A stretch of DNA of 26,330 nt from Collinsella sp. AF23-2 (GCF_003459245.1 NZ_QRVG01000022.1:1-26330), one strand, 5' to 3'; positions 7,261 through 18,401 are shown, counted from the first letter of the stretch. Program-made: numbers and translations. Notes: generated by a model from the letters alone, not told the origin.

Positions 7261-7653
7261 CTATTGGGCAAGCTTGAGCTTACACCATGCGATTTCATTA
7301 TAGAGGTAGGCGCGGCGTGCATCATCCTCCGACAAATTACCCAGCTTCTCTTCAAAACCTTGAATATCAGCTTTAAGCTTGTCGGCATCGACGGTCGCCA
7401 AATCGCAAGCGCGCTCGGCGAGAACGGTCACGACATCGTCCGCAACCTGGGCATAGCCGCCGGCCACGGCAAACGTGTGGTCGACAGTGCCCATGGCCTT
7501 ATCGGAAACGCGAACGTAACCGCGGTCGATCGTGCAGATCTCGCTGGAGTGAGCAGGCAGGACGCCAAACTCGCCATCCGTGGACGGAATCGACACAAAC
7601 GCAGCGTCGCCCTCATAGGCGCAGCTCACGGGGCACACGATGCGGATACGCAT
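7261..7653 (-). CDS. atpC: F1 ATP synthase epsilon subunit
   Basis: Epsilon is part of the central stalk; it couples c-ring rotation to F1 and can inhibit ATP hydrolysis. The 130-aa protein has the N-terminal beta-sandwich (about 1-83, with the typical TDGEFGVLPAH segment) and a C-terminal helical hairpin (84-130) that is present rather than truncated. The ATG at 7653 lies 3 nt after the atpD stop, with GGGGGAG inside the atpD 3' end as RBS. It is the last gene of the operon and is followed by the hairpin at 7186-7224. Confidence 0.95.
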   Translation of the reverse strand: MRIRIVCPVSCAYEGDAAFVSIPSTDGEFGVLPAHSSEICTIDRGYVRVSDKAMGTVDHTFAVAGGYAQVADDVVTVLAERACDLATVDADKLKADIQGFEEKLGNLSEDDARRAYLYNEIAWCKLKLAQ

Positions 7654-7656
7654 AAC

Positions 7657-10019
<2,363 letters not shown>

Positions 10020-10024
10020 GGGGC

Positions 10025-11623
10025 TTAGTTCTCCTCTGATCCAGAAACATCCGAATGGTGCTTGGCCATGAACTGCTGCTTGAAGTCGCCGATGACGCGC
10101 AAGAGCTCAGCCTTGGTGTCATCATCGATCTTCTTGGCGCGAACCTTGTCGAGCAGCGAACCAAAGCCATTGTCCATGTACTCGATGAGCTCGGCACGGA
10201 AGGGCAGCACGTCGGCGATCTCCAGGTCATCCAGGAAGCCCTCGTTGCCAGCGAACAGCGTAACGATCTGCTCGCCAACCTCAAACGGCTTGTAACGCGG
10301 CTGCTTCAGGAGCTCGGTCATGCGAGCACCATGGGTCAGCTGCTTCTGAGTAGCCTCGTCGAGGTCGGAGCCGAACTGCGTAAAGCCAGCGAGCTCCTGG
10401 TACGAAGCGAGGTCCAGGCGAAGGTTGCCGGCAACCTGCTTCATAGCCTTGGTCTGCGCATCGCCACCGACGCGGGACACGGAGATGCCCACGTCGACTG
10501 CCGGGCGCTGACCCTGGAAGAAGAGCTCGGACTGCAGGTAGATCTGACCATCGGTAATGGAAATGACGTTGGTCGGAATGTAGGCCGAGACGTCGCCGTC
10601 CTGGGTCTCGATGATCGGCAGTGCCGTCATGGAGCCGTAACCGTTCTTCTTGGACATCTTGACGGCACGCTCGAGCAGACGAGAGTGCAGGTAGAAGATG
10701 TCGCCAGGATAGGCCTCGCGTCCGGGCGGACGATGCAGCGTCAGCGACATCTGACGGTAGGCCACAGCCTGCTTGGACAGGTCGTCGTAGATGACGAGCA
10801 CGTGGCCGCCGGGGTTGGTCTCGCTGGCGGGCTTGCCGTCCTCGCCGTTGTACATGAAGAACTCGCCGATAGCGGCACCGGCCATAGGCGCGATGTACTG
10901 CATAGGGGCGGAATCGGCAGCGGTGGCCGAAACGATGATGGTGTAGTCGAGCGCACCGTGCTGAGCGAGGGTCTCGCGGATGTTGGCAACCGTGGAGGCC
11001 TTCTGGCCGATGGCGACATAGATGCAGACCATGCCCTTGCCGCGCTGGTTGAGGATAGCGTCGATGGCGATGGCGGTCTTACCGGTCTTACGGTCGCCGA
11101 TGATGAGCTCACGCTGACCGCGGCCAATAGGCACCATGGAGTCGATAGCGAGCAGACCGGTCTGAACCGGCTCGCACACCGGGGTACGATCGATGACGCC
11201 GGGAGCCTTGAACTCGATGGGGCGACGGTGCGTGGCGACGATGTCGCCCAGGCCGTCGATGGGCTGGCCGAGCGGATTGACGACGCGGCCGAGCATGGCA
11301 CGGCTCACGGGGATATCCATAATGCGGCCAGTGGTGCGGCACTCGTCGCCTTCCTTGATGGAGTCGACGGCACCGAACAGAACGGCGCCGACCTCGTCAC
11401 GGTCAAGGTTCTGGGCAAGGCCGAAGACGGTCTCACCGGTATCGGAGCTCTTGAACTCCAGAAGCTCGCCTGCCATGGCGCTCTTGAGGCCGGAGACGCG
11501 CGCGATGCCGTCGCCTACCTCGTCGATCGTTGAAACCTCATGCGTATCGACCGTCGCGGAGAGGCTCGTGAGCTGCTCCTGCAGTTTCTTGGCGATATCC
11601 TGGGCATTGAGGGTTTCGGACAT
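10025..11623 (-). CDS. atpA: F1 ATP synthase alpha subunit
   Basis: Alpha carries the non-catalytic nucleotide sites and, in the VYDDLSK / [11 protein letters not shown] region, the arginine finger area for catalysis. The P-loop GDRKTGKT is at 176-183. At 532 aa the C-terminal tail is slightly extended and polar ([12 protein letters not shown]), as in other actinobacteria. The start ATG overlaps the atpH stop by one base (TAATG), so the junction is probably coupled. Confidence 0.98.
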   Translation of the reverse strand: MSETLNAQDIAKKLQEQLTSLSATVDTHEVSTIDEVGDGIARVSGLKSAMAGELLEFKSSDTGETVFGLAQNLDRDEVGAVLFGAVDSIKEGDECRTTGRIMDIPVSRAMLGRVVNPLGQPIDGLGDIVATHRRPIEFKAPGVIDRTPVCEPVQTGLLAIDSMVPIGRGQRELIIGDRKTGKTAIAIDAILNQRGKGMVCIYVAIGQKASTVANIRETLAQHGALDYTIIVSATAADSAPMQYIAPMAGAAIGEFFMYNGEDGKPASETNPGGHVLVIYDDLSKQAVAYRQMSLTLHRPPGREAYPGDIFYLHSRLLERAVKMSKKNGYGSMTALPIIETQDGDVSAYIPTNVISITDGQIYLQSELFFQGQRPAVDVGISVSRVGGDAQTKAMKQVAGNLRLDLASYQELAGFTQFGSDLDEATQKQLTHGARMTELLKQPRYKPFEVGEQIVTLFAGNEGFLDDLEIADVLPFRAELIEYMDNGFGSLLDKVRAKKIDDDTKAELLRVIGDFKQQFMAKHHSDVSGSEEN

Positions 11624-12099
11624 TAGGCTTCACCTCCGTACGAATTAGCAGAGTTTGCGAGGGTCTCCTGCGCGATGCGCAGCTGCGTCTTGACGGAAAT
11701 GTCACGACGCTCGCCGCGGGCCTCGAGCACCAGGCCGCCCACGATAGACGGGTCAACCTGCTCGATAAGGAATACCTTGCGGCCGAAGTCCTGCTCGCAT
11801 TTCTTAGTGATGGTTTGACGCAGCTCGTCGTCGAGCGGGATCGCCGTGGTGACGGTCACGCCCACTACATCCTCGTCTTCCTCGGCAACATACTTAAAGG
11901 CAGCTGCCACCTTGGGAAGAAGGTCGAGCTGGTCGCGCTTGGACATGGTGTCGAGCACGGCGATGATCTCGGGGCTGGCAGAAGCCAAGCGCTCGATCAT
12001 CTCGAGGTCCTCGAACACATGGTTCTCGGCCTTAGCGGCTTCCAGAAGGGAGCGCGCGTAGGTCTCGAGCACCTTGTCCTGATAGCGGCTAGTCGGCAT
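11623..12099 (-). CDS. atpH: F1 ATP synthase delta subunit
   Basis: Delta links the peripheral stalk (subunit b) to the top of F1. The 158-aa protein shows the N-terminal helical domain with YARSLLEAA and the C-terminal family signature [21 protein letters not shown]. Its length is shorter than in actinomycetes that fuse delta to b, so this is the unfused type. The gene starts 11 nt inside the end of atpF and ends in a 1-nt overlap with atpA. Confidence 0.95.
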   Translation of the reverse strand: MPTSRYQDKVLETYARSLLEAAKAENHVFEDLEMIERLASASPEIIAVLDTMSKRDQLDLLPKVAAAFKYVAEEDEDVVGVTVTTAIPLDDELRQTITKKCEQDFGRKVFLIEQVDPSIVGGLVLEARGERRDISVKTQLRIAQETLANSANSYGGEA

Positions 12100-12691
12100 T
12101 CAGGCTACCTGCTTCCTGGATGTAGCGCTCGATGAGCTTCTTCTGCTCGGCATCGTCCTCGAGTGCCTCGCCCACGATCTTGGTGGCGACGGCAACGGAC
12201 AGGTCGGCGATGGAGCTCGCGGCACCGGCGTAAATGGACTTGCGCTCGTCCTCGACGGTCGTATGGGCCTTGGCGATGATCTCCTCGGCCTCCTTGTGAG
12301 CAGCCTCGATGATACGGGCGCGCTCGGACTCGGCGTCCTTACGGGCCTCGAGAACGATGTCGGCAGCCTGACGACGGGCGTCGGTGACGATCGAGTCGGA
12401 CTCAGCGCGCTTGGCGATAGCCTCCTGCTTGGTCTTCTCGGCCTCGTCGAGGCTCTCCTCGATCTTCTTGCCGCGCTCCTCCATGGTTTTCATGATGCCC
12501 GGCAGGGCGACCTTGGCCAGCACGATCCAGATGATCAGGAAGGCGATAAGCGCCGGGATGAACTCCGCCATCTTAGGGATGAGGATGTCCGCACCGGCAG
12601 CGCCGTCCTCTGCGAACGCGGAAACCGGCATGAGCAGCGCGGCCGCGGACGCGGAGAGTGCGATCGCGCTCTTCTGGGATGAAAGATTCAT
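12089..12691 (-). CDS. atpF: Fo ATP synthase subunit b
   Basis: Subunit b forms the peripheral stalk, with one membrane span and a long charged helix contacting delta and alpha. After a membrane segment at about 44-63 (FIPALIAFLIIWIVLAKVAL) comes the characteristic highly charged amphipathic helix (about 70-170). Unusually, there is an additional hydrophobic N-terminus: residues 8-27 look like a signal peptide ending SAFA-ED (AXA at 25-27). This gives two hydrophobic stretches and could place a cleaved N-terminus outside. The 200-aa length is longer than the ~160-170 of proteins without this leader. A start at an internal Met is less likely because Met21 lies inside the hydrophobic stretch. 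Confidence 0.95.
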   Translation of the reverse strand: MNLSSQKSAIALSASAAALLMPVSAFAEDGAAGADILIPKMAEFIPALIAFLIIWIVLAKVALPGIMKTMEERGKKIEESLDEAEKTKQEAIAKRAESDSIVTDARRQAADIVLEARKDAESERARIIEAAHKEAEEIIAKAHTTVEDERKSIYAGAASSIADLSVAVATKIVGEALEDDAEQKKLIERYIQEAGSLNAD

Positions 12692-12706
12692 ACTTGACGC
12701 TCCGTG

Positions 12707-12901
12707 CTATTTAACGATCAGCGCGACAACGAAGCCGATCAGAGCCAGAGCCTCGCCGAAGGCGGAGCCCATGATGAAGACGGTGAACACGCGGCCCTGG
12801 ACCTCAGGCTGACGGGCCATAGCACCCGTAGCACCCAGAGCAGACAGGCCGATAGCAAGACCAGCGCCGATAACACCGAGACCGTAACCGATAACTCCCA
12901 C
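12707..12901 (-). CDS. atpE: Fo ATP synthase subunit c
   Basis: This subunit forms the proton-carrying c-ring. The 64-aa hairpin has a Gly-rich first helix, the polar loop ARQPE (29-33) and a second helix with the ion-binding Glu50 in GEALALIG. By alignment to Na+-type rings, the helix-1 Gln is replaced by Ile17 and the Ser/Thr after the Glu by Ala51, so coupling should be to H+. The start is GTG with an unusually complete Shine-Dalgarno, AAAGGAGG, 4 nt upstream. A 124-nt gap separates it from atpB, unlike the tight junctions elsewhere in the operon. Both features fit the need for many more copies of c than of other subunits. Confidence 0.95.
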   Translation of the reverse strand: MGVIGYGLGVIGAGLAIGLSALGATGAMARQPEVQGRVFTVFIMGSAFGEALALIGFVVALIVK

Positions 12902-12905
12902 GATT

Positions 12906-12913
12906 CCTCCTTT
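12906..12913 (-). promoter_or_regulatory. Strong ribosome binding site of atpE
   Basis: AAAGGAGG, 4 nt before the GTG start codon, is the most complete anti-16S match among the ATP synthase genes. It decides the GTG start. Confidence 0.75.
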
Positions 12914-13025
12914 GTCGTGCGTGTCTTATTTCACGCAGGATAACCTTTTTATAACTGCCGGGCTCCATGGGTACGGGCACCGGCGGTTTAACGAATTGCC
13001 TTACCTTTAAGGCGCGAACGGAAGA

Positions 13026-13829
13026 TTACTCCTCCTCCGCGACCTCCTCTGCCTCGGAGACATACACGGCGGTAAGGACCGTGAAGACGTAAGCCTGGAT
13101 GGCGCCGACCACAAGCTCGATCGCATAGATTAGGATGAGGATGGCAAGCCAGGCCAGCGAAGGCAGGGCGCCGACGGCGTGGGCCGCGGAAACCTGCTGA
13201 AGCAGCGGCTGCATGAACATGCTCGCCATGATGGCGAACGAGCCCATGACCACGTGTCCTGCGAACATGTTGCAGAACAGACGGACGGCGAGCGTGATGA
13301 GGCGCAGGAAGGTCGAGAAAAGCTCGACGACCCACACAAGCACGTTCATCGGGAAGCTCACGCCCTGCGGGGCGAGGCTCTTGATATAGCCGATCACGCC
13401 GTGAGCCTTGCATCCGTAGTAGATGAAGTACACGAAGGCGAAGATGGCGAGCGCGGCGGTGGAGCCGATTGCACCGGTGCCGGGCTTCATTCCCGGGATC
13501 AGGCCGATCATGTTATTGATCAGGATGAACAGGAAAAGCGAGCACAGGAACGGGAAGTGCTTCTTCCAGTTCTCACCCACGACGCCCTTGCCGATATCGT
13601 TCTCGACGTACTCGATGATGTACTCGAAACCGTTGACGAAGAAGCCCTTGGGAACCAGGGTCTGCTTCTTCTTGAACACGGCCAGGACGATCAGGAGCAC
13701 GATCGTGGAGACGATCAGCCAAAACGAGTACTGCGTGATGCCGCAGCTCAGATCGCCCACGACAGGGGTGGAGCTGAACTCGCTGACCAGATGATTAATC
13801 TCATCAGGCAGCTTTTCAAAAATTTCCAC
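13026..13829 (-). CDS. atpB: Fo ATP synthase subunit a
   Basis: Subunit a forms the two proton half-channels next to the c-ring. The 267-aa protein has five to six hydrophobic segments. The essential arginine is Arg183 in LAVRLFCNMFAGH, and the following ELVVGAIQAYVFTVL helix is typical. The start is GTG at 13829 with GAAAGG upstream; no ATG is available nearby. It begins 3 nt after the stop of the small membrane protein upstream. Confidence 0.96.
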   Translation of the reverse strand: MEIFEKLPDEINHLVSEFSSTPVVGDLSCGITQYSFWLIVSTIVLLIVLAVFKKKQTLVPKGFFVNGFEYIIEYVENDIGKGVVGENWKKHFPFLCSLFLFILINNMIGLIPGMKPGTGAIGSTAALAIFAFVYFIYYGCKAHGVIGYIKSLAPQGVSFPMNVLVWVVELFSTFLRLITLAVRLFCNMFAGHVVMGSFAIMASMFMQPLLQQVSAAHAVGALPSLAWLAILILIYAIELVVGAIQAYVFTVLTAVYVSEAEEVAEEE

Positions 13830-13832
13830 GAC

Positions 13833-14144
13833 TTACCTTTCGACCTCATGAGGATCTCGCAGCGCCTTGGCGACGCGAACCGTGCAGGCGGCCATAAAGG
13901 CCACGAAGCCGATCGCCTCGCCCAGGAGGAACATGCGAAATGCCTCTCCGAACAACGCAAACACAACCAAGGTAAAGACAAGCAACGCGATCGCCGAGAC
14001 CGCGAGACTCACCATGCCCTTGAGCATGTCCGCATTCTGTTTATCGTCAAGAACCGGCTTGAGCGTAAAGACAAAGGGAAGAAAGGCGACCGCGCCCGCG
14101 ATGGCGCCTGCAACGATAGCGAGCAGATCGGCTATCTGAAACAT
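13833..14144 (-). CDS. Small membrane protein at the head of the ATP synthase operon (AtpI position)
   Basis: The protein is 103 aa with about three membrane helices (near 5-28, 43-68 and 73-95) and short charged ends. I do not recognise a specific family motif. Its place, first in the operon 3 nt before atpB, is that of AtpI, which helps assemble the c-ring or Mg2+ supply in other bacteria, so an AtpI-like role is inferred from context only. The start is ATG at 14144, with GTGAGGA about 8 nt before it. The open frame continues to a TTG at 14219, but that would overlap the predicted promoter. Confidence 0.75.
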   Translation of the reverse strand: MFQIADLLAIVAGAIAGAVAFLPFVFTLKPVLDDKQNADMLKGMVSLAVSAIALLVFTLVVFALFGEAFRMFLLGEAIGFVAFMAACTVRVAKALRDPHEVER

Positions 14145-14205
14145 TGGCGTCCTCACTTTCCTTTTTAACGCTTCCCAGAACAGTTCCCGCCAAACATTGG
14201 TGACT

Positions 14206-14233
14206 ATTGTACGAGCCAATCGCTAAAGTACAA
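14206..14233 (-). promoter_or_regulatory. Candidate promoter of the ATP synthase operon
   Basis: Minus strand: TTGTAC (14228-14233), a 16-nt spacer, then TACAAT (14206-14211), a 5 of 6 match to the -10 consensus. The transcript would start near 14199 and have a leader of about 55 nt. The -35 match is weak. A small hairpin (AACCGA/TCGGTT) lies just upstream. Confidence 0.5.
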
Positions 14234-14424
14234 CCGAAAAAGCATCGGTTAATACGCAGCTGTACGTTTTCTTAAGACCTTCTTTATCCCGCAGGTAGGT
14301 AATACGTTTTTCTCGAACCCCTCAGGGCTAAACGTCCGTTAACAGGAGTGCGCGTGGACGTCTTTTGCTCGCCCGCGCGCACCATTTCTTCGTATTTGTG
14401 ACTGCAGCCGACAAGGCCCGACGG
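14234..14424. other. Intergenic region between upp and the ATP synthase operon
   Basis: No gene is seen. It contains the 3' flank of upp. A possible stem GTGCGCG / CGCGCAC lies around 14349-14381 without a T run, so a classical terminator for upp is not clear. TAATACG occurs twice (near 14250 and 14300). Confidence 0.4.
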
Positions 14425-15072
14425 CTAGAGCGTGCCGTAGATGCGGTCGCCGGCGTCGCCCAGGCCGGGAACGATGTAGGCGGCCTCGTTGAGATGGTCA
14501 TCGATGGCGCAGGTATAGATATGCACATCGGGATCTTTTTCGGTCAGCGACTTGAGGCCCTCGGGGGCCGCGACGATGCACAGCATGCGGATGTCCTTGA
14601 CACCACGCTCGCGCAGGTAGCTGATAGCCATCTCGGCTGAGCCACCCGTGGCCAGCATGGGGTCGACAACCAGGCAAATGCGCTGGTCGATATCCTTGGG
14701 CATCTTGCAGTAATACTCATGCGGCTCGTGGGTAACCTCGTCGCGCTCCATGCCGATATGGCCCACGCGAGCGGAGGGCACCAGGTCGAGGATACCGTCG
14801 ACCATACCAAGGCCTGCACGCAGGATGGGAACGACGGCGAGCTTCTTGCCGGCGAGCTGCTTAAACGTTGCGGTGGTGATGGGGGTCTCGACCTCGACGT
14901 CTTCCATGGGCAGGTCGCGCATGGCCTCGTAGCCGTCAAAAAGCGCGAGCTCGCGCACGAGCTGGCGGAACTGGTTGGTGCCGGTGCTCTTGTCGCGCAA
15001 GATCGACAGCTTGTGCTGGACGAGCGGGTGATCGACAAGGGTCACACGGGACGTATCGTAGGTGACGGTCAT
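14425..15072 (-). CDS. upp: Uracil phosphoribosyltransferase
   Basis: This cytosolic pyrimidine-salvage enzyme makes UMP from uracil and PRPP. The PRPP-binding loop [10 protein letters not shown] is at 137-146, and the C-terminal uracil-binding [11 protein letters not shown] matches the family. The ATG at 15072 (215 aa) is chosen: it is preceded by AAAGGGG and gives the standard N-terminus, whereas the open frame runs 40 codons further with no family similarity. It lies 122 nt after glpK on the same strand, so it may be in the same transcript or have its own promoter; I see no convincing promoter. Confidence 0.96.
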   Translation of the reverse strand: MTVTYDTSRVTLVDHPLVQHKLSILRDKSTGTNQFRQLVRELALFDGYEAMRDLPMEDVEVETPITTATFKQLAGKKLAVVPILRAGLGMVDGILDLVPSARVGHIGMERDEVTHEPHEYYCKMPKDIDQRICLVVDPMLATGGSAEMAISYLRERGVKDIRMLCIVAAPEGLKSLTEKDPDVHIYTCAIDDHLNEAAYIVPGLGDAGDRIYGTL

Positions 15073-15194
15073 GGGTTGAAGCCCCTTTCGTTGCGGCCGG
15101 AAGATGGCCTTGCTGACAAGGCGCATGGCGATGTTGTTGCCGCGCGCCGTGCATAAGTTTAACGGTTTGTTGTATCGAGTGCCCCGTCGCAACC

Positions 15195-16736
15195 CTACTG
15201 AACGGTGCTGAGCGAACGCTTGACGGCATCACGCCAACCAGCGAGGTTGCTCTCACGGCGCTCGGCGGACATATGAGGATGGAAGATTTTGACGATCTGA
15301 GCGTTTTGCTCCAGCTCCTCCAAATCCTCCCAGTAGCCGACGGCAAGGCCCGCCAAGTACGCGGCGCCGATCGCCGTGGTCTCCACCGTCTCGCACTGCA
15401 GCACGGGCATATCCAGCAGATCGGCCTGGAATTGCATGATGAACTCGTTGCGCGAGGCACCGCCATCGACGGACAGGCGCTCAATCGAAAGTCCCACGTC
15501 CTGCTCCATGGCGCGCAGCACGTCATAACTCTGATAGGCCATGGACTCGCAGGCCGCACGCACAATGGTCGCGCGACTCGAGGCACCGGTCAGGCCGCAC
15601 ACGATACCGCGAGCATGCGGGTCCCACCAGGGAGCGCCCAGGCCTGCGAAGGCGGGGACGAGGTAGCAGCCCTCGTTGTCGTTGATCGAAGCGGCGAGTT
15701 GCGCGGACTCGCTCACGCTCGAGATGATGCCCATGTTGTTGCGCAGCCAGTTCATGGTGGAGCCTGCGGCAAAGATAGAACCCTCGAGCGCATAGCTGAT
15801 CTTGCCGTCCGCGGCGATACCGATCGTGGAGACCAGACCGTTCTTGGATTCGACGATCTCGTCGCCGGTGTTCATGAGCATAAAGCAACCCGTGCCATAG
15901 GTGTTTTTGGTCTGGCCGGGATGGAAGCAGCAGTGGCCGAATAGCGACGCCTGCTGGTCGCCCGCCACGCCCATGATGGGTGGCATGTTGGTCATGATGT
16001 CGCTCGCAACGCGGCCGTAATCGCCCGAGCTCCAACGAACCTCGGGCATCATGGAGCGCGGGACGTCGAAAAGCGCCAGCAGATCGTCGTCCCAATCGAG
16101 CGCATGGATATTAAAGAGCGCGGTGCGGCTGGCATTGGTGTAGTCGGTAGCAAAGACCTGACCGCCGGTGAGATTGTAGATGAGCCACGTGTCGATGGTG
16201 CCGAACATAAGGTCGCCCGCCGCGGCGCTCTCGCGCGCGCCGTCGACGTTATCGAGAATCCACTGCACCTTGGAGGCCGAGAAATACGGGTCGAGCGTAA
16301 GCCCCGTGCGGGAGCGCACCAGCTCTTCTGCGCCCTGCTCGACCAGCTCGTCGATCAGAGGTGCGGTGCGACGGCATTGCCACACGATGGCGTTATAGAT
16401 GGGTTGGCCGCTTATGCGGTCCCACACCACCGTGGTCTCGCGCTGGTTGGAGATACCGATGGCGGCAATGCGGTCGGAGTGGATACCGCTCTTAAACTGG
16501 ACTTCCATCATGACGGCGATTTGACTGGCAAGGACCGCCATGGGGTCTTGCTCTACCCAACCGGGACGCGGAAAACTGGTTTTGACGCTGCGACGTGCCT
16601 GCGCGACGATGCATCCGTACTCGTCGACGATGGTCGCAAGTACCGAGGTGGTGCCGCAGTCGAGCGCCATGATGTAGGAACCGCCAAAGTTAAACGAGGC
16701 ATCTTCCATGCCCAGGCTGCCCAGATTCAACGACAT
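15195..16736 (-). CDS. glpK: Glycerol kinase
   Basis: GlpK phosphorylates glycerol to sn-glycerol 3-phosphate in the cytosol. It belongs to the FGGY family. Seen are the first ATP/phosphate motif ALDCGTTS (24-31), the glycerol contacts NQRETT (97-102), the SRTALFNIH segment, the catalytic Asp260 in [12 protein letters not shown], and the second FGGY-type motif with [17 protein letters not shown]. At 513 aa it is slightly long owing to a ~20-residue N-terminal extension before the kinase fold. The ATG at 16736 has GAAAGG about 8 nt upstream. It begins 13 nt after tsaC and is probably co-transcribed with it. No glpF or glpD is beside it in this window. Confidence 0.96.
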   Translation of the reverse strand: MSLNLGSLGMEDASFNFGGSYIMALDCGTTSVLATIVDEYGCIVAQARRSVKTSFPRPGWVEQDPMAVLASQIAVMMEVQFKSGIHSDRIAAIGISNQRETTVVWDRISGQPIYNAIVWQCRRTAPLIDELVEQGAEELVRSRTGLTLDPYFSASKVQWILDNVDGARESAAAGDLMFGTIDTWLIYNLTGGQVFATDYTNASRTALFNIHALDWDDDLLALFDVPRSMMPEVRWSSGDYGRVASDIMTNMPPIMGVAGDQQASLFGHCCFHPGQTKNTYGTGCFMLMNTGDEIVESKNGLVSTIGIAADGKISYALEGSIFAAGSTMNWLRNNMGIISSVSESAQLAASINDNEGCYLVPAFAGLGAPWWDPHARGIVCGLTGASSRATIVRAACESMAYQSYDVLRAMEQDVGLSIERLSVDGGASRNEFIMQFQADLLDMPVLQCETVETTAIGAAYLAGLAVGYWEDLEELEQNAQIVKIFHPHMSAERRESNLAGWRDAVKRSLSTVQ

Positions 16737-16749
16737 CGCTTACACCTTT

Positions 16750-17493
16750 CTATTGCATCGGGTCGGACAGGACCCGTTCGATCTCTGATGCGGGAAGTGC
16801 GCCTTGGCGCAGGATCTGGAGCCCGCCGTGCTGGAACGACACGATGGTCGAGGCATCGCGACACGGAGTCTCACCGGCGTCGACGGCAACATCGACACCC
16901 TCCAGGATGCGCTCCTCCACCGTGACAAAGCTTGCCGGCGCGGGCGCGCCATGCGTGTTGGCGCTGGTGCAGGCAAGGGGGCTGCCGCAGGCGCGGATGA
17001 GCGCCTGCACCACGGGCGAGGCCGAAGCGCGAAGTGCCACCGTGTCGTCGGCGGCGCGCATAAAGGTCGGCACGCAGGGGGCCGCCTTGACCACGATAGT
17101 CAGGGCGCCCGGCCAGCATCGTCGGGCGAGCACGCGGGCCTCGTTAGGGATATCCACACCATAGCGGTCGAGCGCCTCGGCATCATCGACCAGCCAGGCA
17201 ACCGTTTGGGTGAGCTCGCGCTGCTTGAGGGTAAAGATACGACGATAGCCGGTACCGAGCGCGGGGACCGCGGCGCCGTTGACGGTGGCCTGCGGATCGC
17301 GCGGCCACGATGGGAATTCACTTGTATCTTGAGGCACGGCGTCCGAAAAGGCGTTAACTGCCACAGCGACACCATAGACGGTCTCGGTCGGGATCAGGGC
17401 CAGACCGCCACAGCCGAGCACCTCGGCCGTACGCTCAACGGCAAGCCGATGCGGCTCGCGCGTTCCCTCGTATACCCGATAGACCGTCTGCAT
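16750..17493 (-). CDS. tsaC: L-threonylcarbamoyladenylate synthase (Sua5/YrdC/YwlC family)
   Basis: The enzyme makes threonylcarbamoyl-AMP from threonine, bicarbonate and ATP for the t6A37 modification of ANN-decoding tRNAs. YrdC-domain features are present: PTETVYGVA (35-43), the KQR nucleotide-binding motif (90-92), RCWPGALTIVVKA, VALRASAS and TSANTHGAPAP. There is no Sua5 C-terminal domain, so it is the short TsaC type (247 aa). It is still longer than usual because about 35 residues (roughly 46-82) are inserted between the first motif and the KQR helix. In many actinobacteria this gene directly follows prmC. Here a toxin-antitoxin pair separates them. Confidence 0.92.
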   Translation of the reverse strand: MQTVYRVYEGTREPHRLAVERTAEVLGCGGLALIPTETVYGVAVAVNAFSDAVPQDTSEFPSWPRDPQATVNGAAVPALGTGYRRIFTLKQRELTQTVAWLVDDAEALDRYGVDIPNEARVLARRCWPGALTIVVKAAPCVPTFMRAADDTVALRASASPVVQALIRACGSPLACTSANTHGAPAPASFVTVEERILEGVDVAVDAGETPCRDASTIVSFQHGGLQILRQGALPASEIERVLSDPMQ

Positions 17494-17641
17494 GTGTATG
17501 CCAGCCCCTTACGCTCTGGTGCAAGTTTGTTTACTGTGGGGCATTCTCGCACGAAACGTTCAATCTATTTGCCCAGAGCGCATGTTGGTTTGGTGAGCGG
17601 CTCTAGTAGTCGGTGAAAGTGAGGGGGTTAATTGAAGATTA

Positions 17642-17944
17642 TTAGCGCGCAAGCGTAACGGTACGATCGGGAAACTCGATGCTTGCAACCAGTTTTCCGC
17701 CGAGGCTCTCTGCGTACCTGCTCAGCGTGTCGAGCCTCATCGACCCCAACTCCCCGCGCTCGAGCTCGGATACACGTTTTTGAGAAACGCCCATCGACTG
17801 GGCGACCGACGCCTGTGTTAGATCTTTTAGCCTGCGAATCTCAGCAAGCTTATAGGCTTCGATACGATCGCGAGTCCTCTCCTGCTCGGCGGTAATGGAT
17901 TCGCGCGTTATCCCGCGAGATTCCATATACTCATGCAGTTCCAT
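17642..17944 (-). CDS. XRE-family antitoxin (HigA-like)
   Basis: The 100-aa protein has a central lambda-repressor-type helix-turn-helix (about 42-66: LTQASVAQSMGVSQKRVSELERG) and a short beta-like C-terminus, with a charged helical N-terminus that could wrap the toxin. Its start lies 14 nt inside the end of the toxin gene, the toxin-first order of HigBA-type modules. By family analogy it neutralises the toxin and represses their shared promoter; a palindrome there (18336-18350) is the candidate site. No terminator is seen after it. Confidence 0.88.
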   Translation of the reverse strand: MELHEYMESRGITRESITAEQERTRDRIEAYKLAEIRRLKDLTQASVAQSMGVSQKRVSELERGELGSMRLDTLSRYAESLGGKLVASIEFPDRTVTLAR

Positions 17945-18326
17945 CTCGATCGAGCCTCCTTACGTGGCGACGGTATAGTTGCTCGGCCTTTGGAATGTTG
18001 ATCGCATACCAGCCGTTCCATTTTGCCCTTGACGATCCCGCTCGCGACTTATCACCCGCCAATAGCAATACCGCCTGGCGCTTGGGGTCAAAGGCGAAGA
18101 GGATGCGAATCACCTGCCCACCACACGAAGTCACTCTCAGCTCCTTTAAATGATGAAGCTTCGAGCCCTTAACGCGATCAACCAGTGGACGACCAAGGCT
18201 GGGACCTTCCTTCTCGAGCACCAAAAGGTCTGCATAAATCTGCTTCAGCGTAGCTTCATCCTGCTCATCAAGCCAAGGTTCAATGTAATCAAGCACAATA
18301 CGGTACCGATGCAGCTGATTCGACAT
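17931..18326 (-). CDS. RelE/HigB-type toxin (phage Gp49-like family)
   Basis: The 131-aa protein belongs to the RelE/ParE superfamily, Gp49-like/HigB branch, whose members usually cleave mRNA at the ribosome. The segments seen are LGRPLVDRVKGSKLHHLKELR (44-64), RILFAFDPKRQAVLLLAGDKS (74-94) and the closing WYAINIPKAEQLYRRH. An excellent Shine-Dalgarno, AGAAGGAGG, precedes the ATG at 18326. It overlaps the antitoxin by 14 nt. Local composition is lower in G+C than neighbours (58 of 120 bases at 18181-18300), consistent with acquisition. Activity is inferred from the family only. Confidence 0.88.
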   Translation of the reverse strand: MSNQLHRYRIVLDYIEPWLDEQDEATLKQIYADLLVLEKEGPSLGRPLVDRVKGSKLHHLKELRVTSCGGQVIRILFAFDPKRQAVLLLAGDKSRAGSSRAKWNGWYAINIPKAEQLYRRHVRRLDRDGTA

Positions 18327-18335
18327 ACCTTCCTC

Positions 18336-18368
18336 CTTCTATAGTAGAAGTTTTACGGTATATTGCAA
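18336..18368 (-). promoter_or_regulatory. Toxin-antitoxin promoter and palindromic operator
   Basis: Minus strand: TTGCAA (18363-18368), 16-nt spacer, TACTAT (18341-18346). The 15-bp inverted repeat CTTCTA-TAG-TAGAAG (18336-18350) covers the -10, where autorepression by the antitoxin would be expected. Confidence 0.55.
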
Positions 18369-18385
18369 GAGCAAACTTGAGCAAA
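18369..18385. repeat. Direct repeat GAGCAAA x2, 10-bp period
   Basis: GAGCAAA occurs at 18369-18375 and 18379-18385, one helical turn apart, immediately upstream of the -35 of the toxin-antitoxin promoter. It could be a second regulator contact, or chance. Confidence 0.5.
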
Positions 18386-18401
18386 TGTCTATTAGTTCAG
18401 C

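Noticed and set aside
10055..11533. 492-codon plus-strand open frame
   Set aside because: Antisense shadow of atpA.
14289..14301. 13-nt match CCGCAGGTAGGTA with 20101-20113, suggesting another repeat copy
   Set aside because: Several 13-nt matches are expected by chance in 26 kb on two strands, and the flanks do not match.
17512..17580. Inverted pair CGCTCTGG / CCAGAGCG upstream of tsaC
   Set aside because: Arms of only 8 bp are about 50 bp apart with no promoter element aligned; I could not assign a role.
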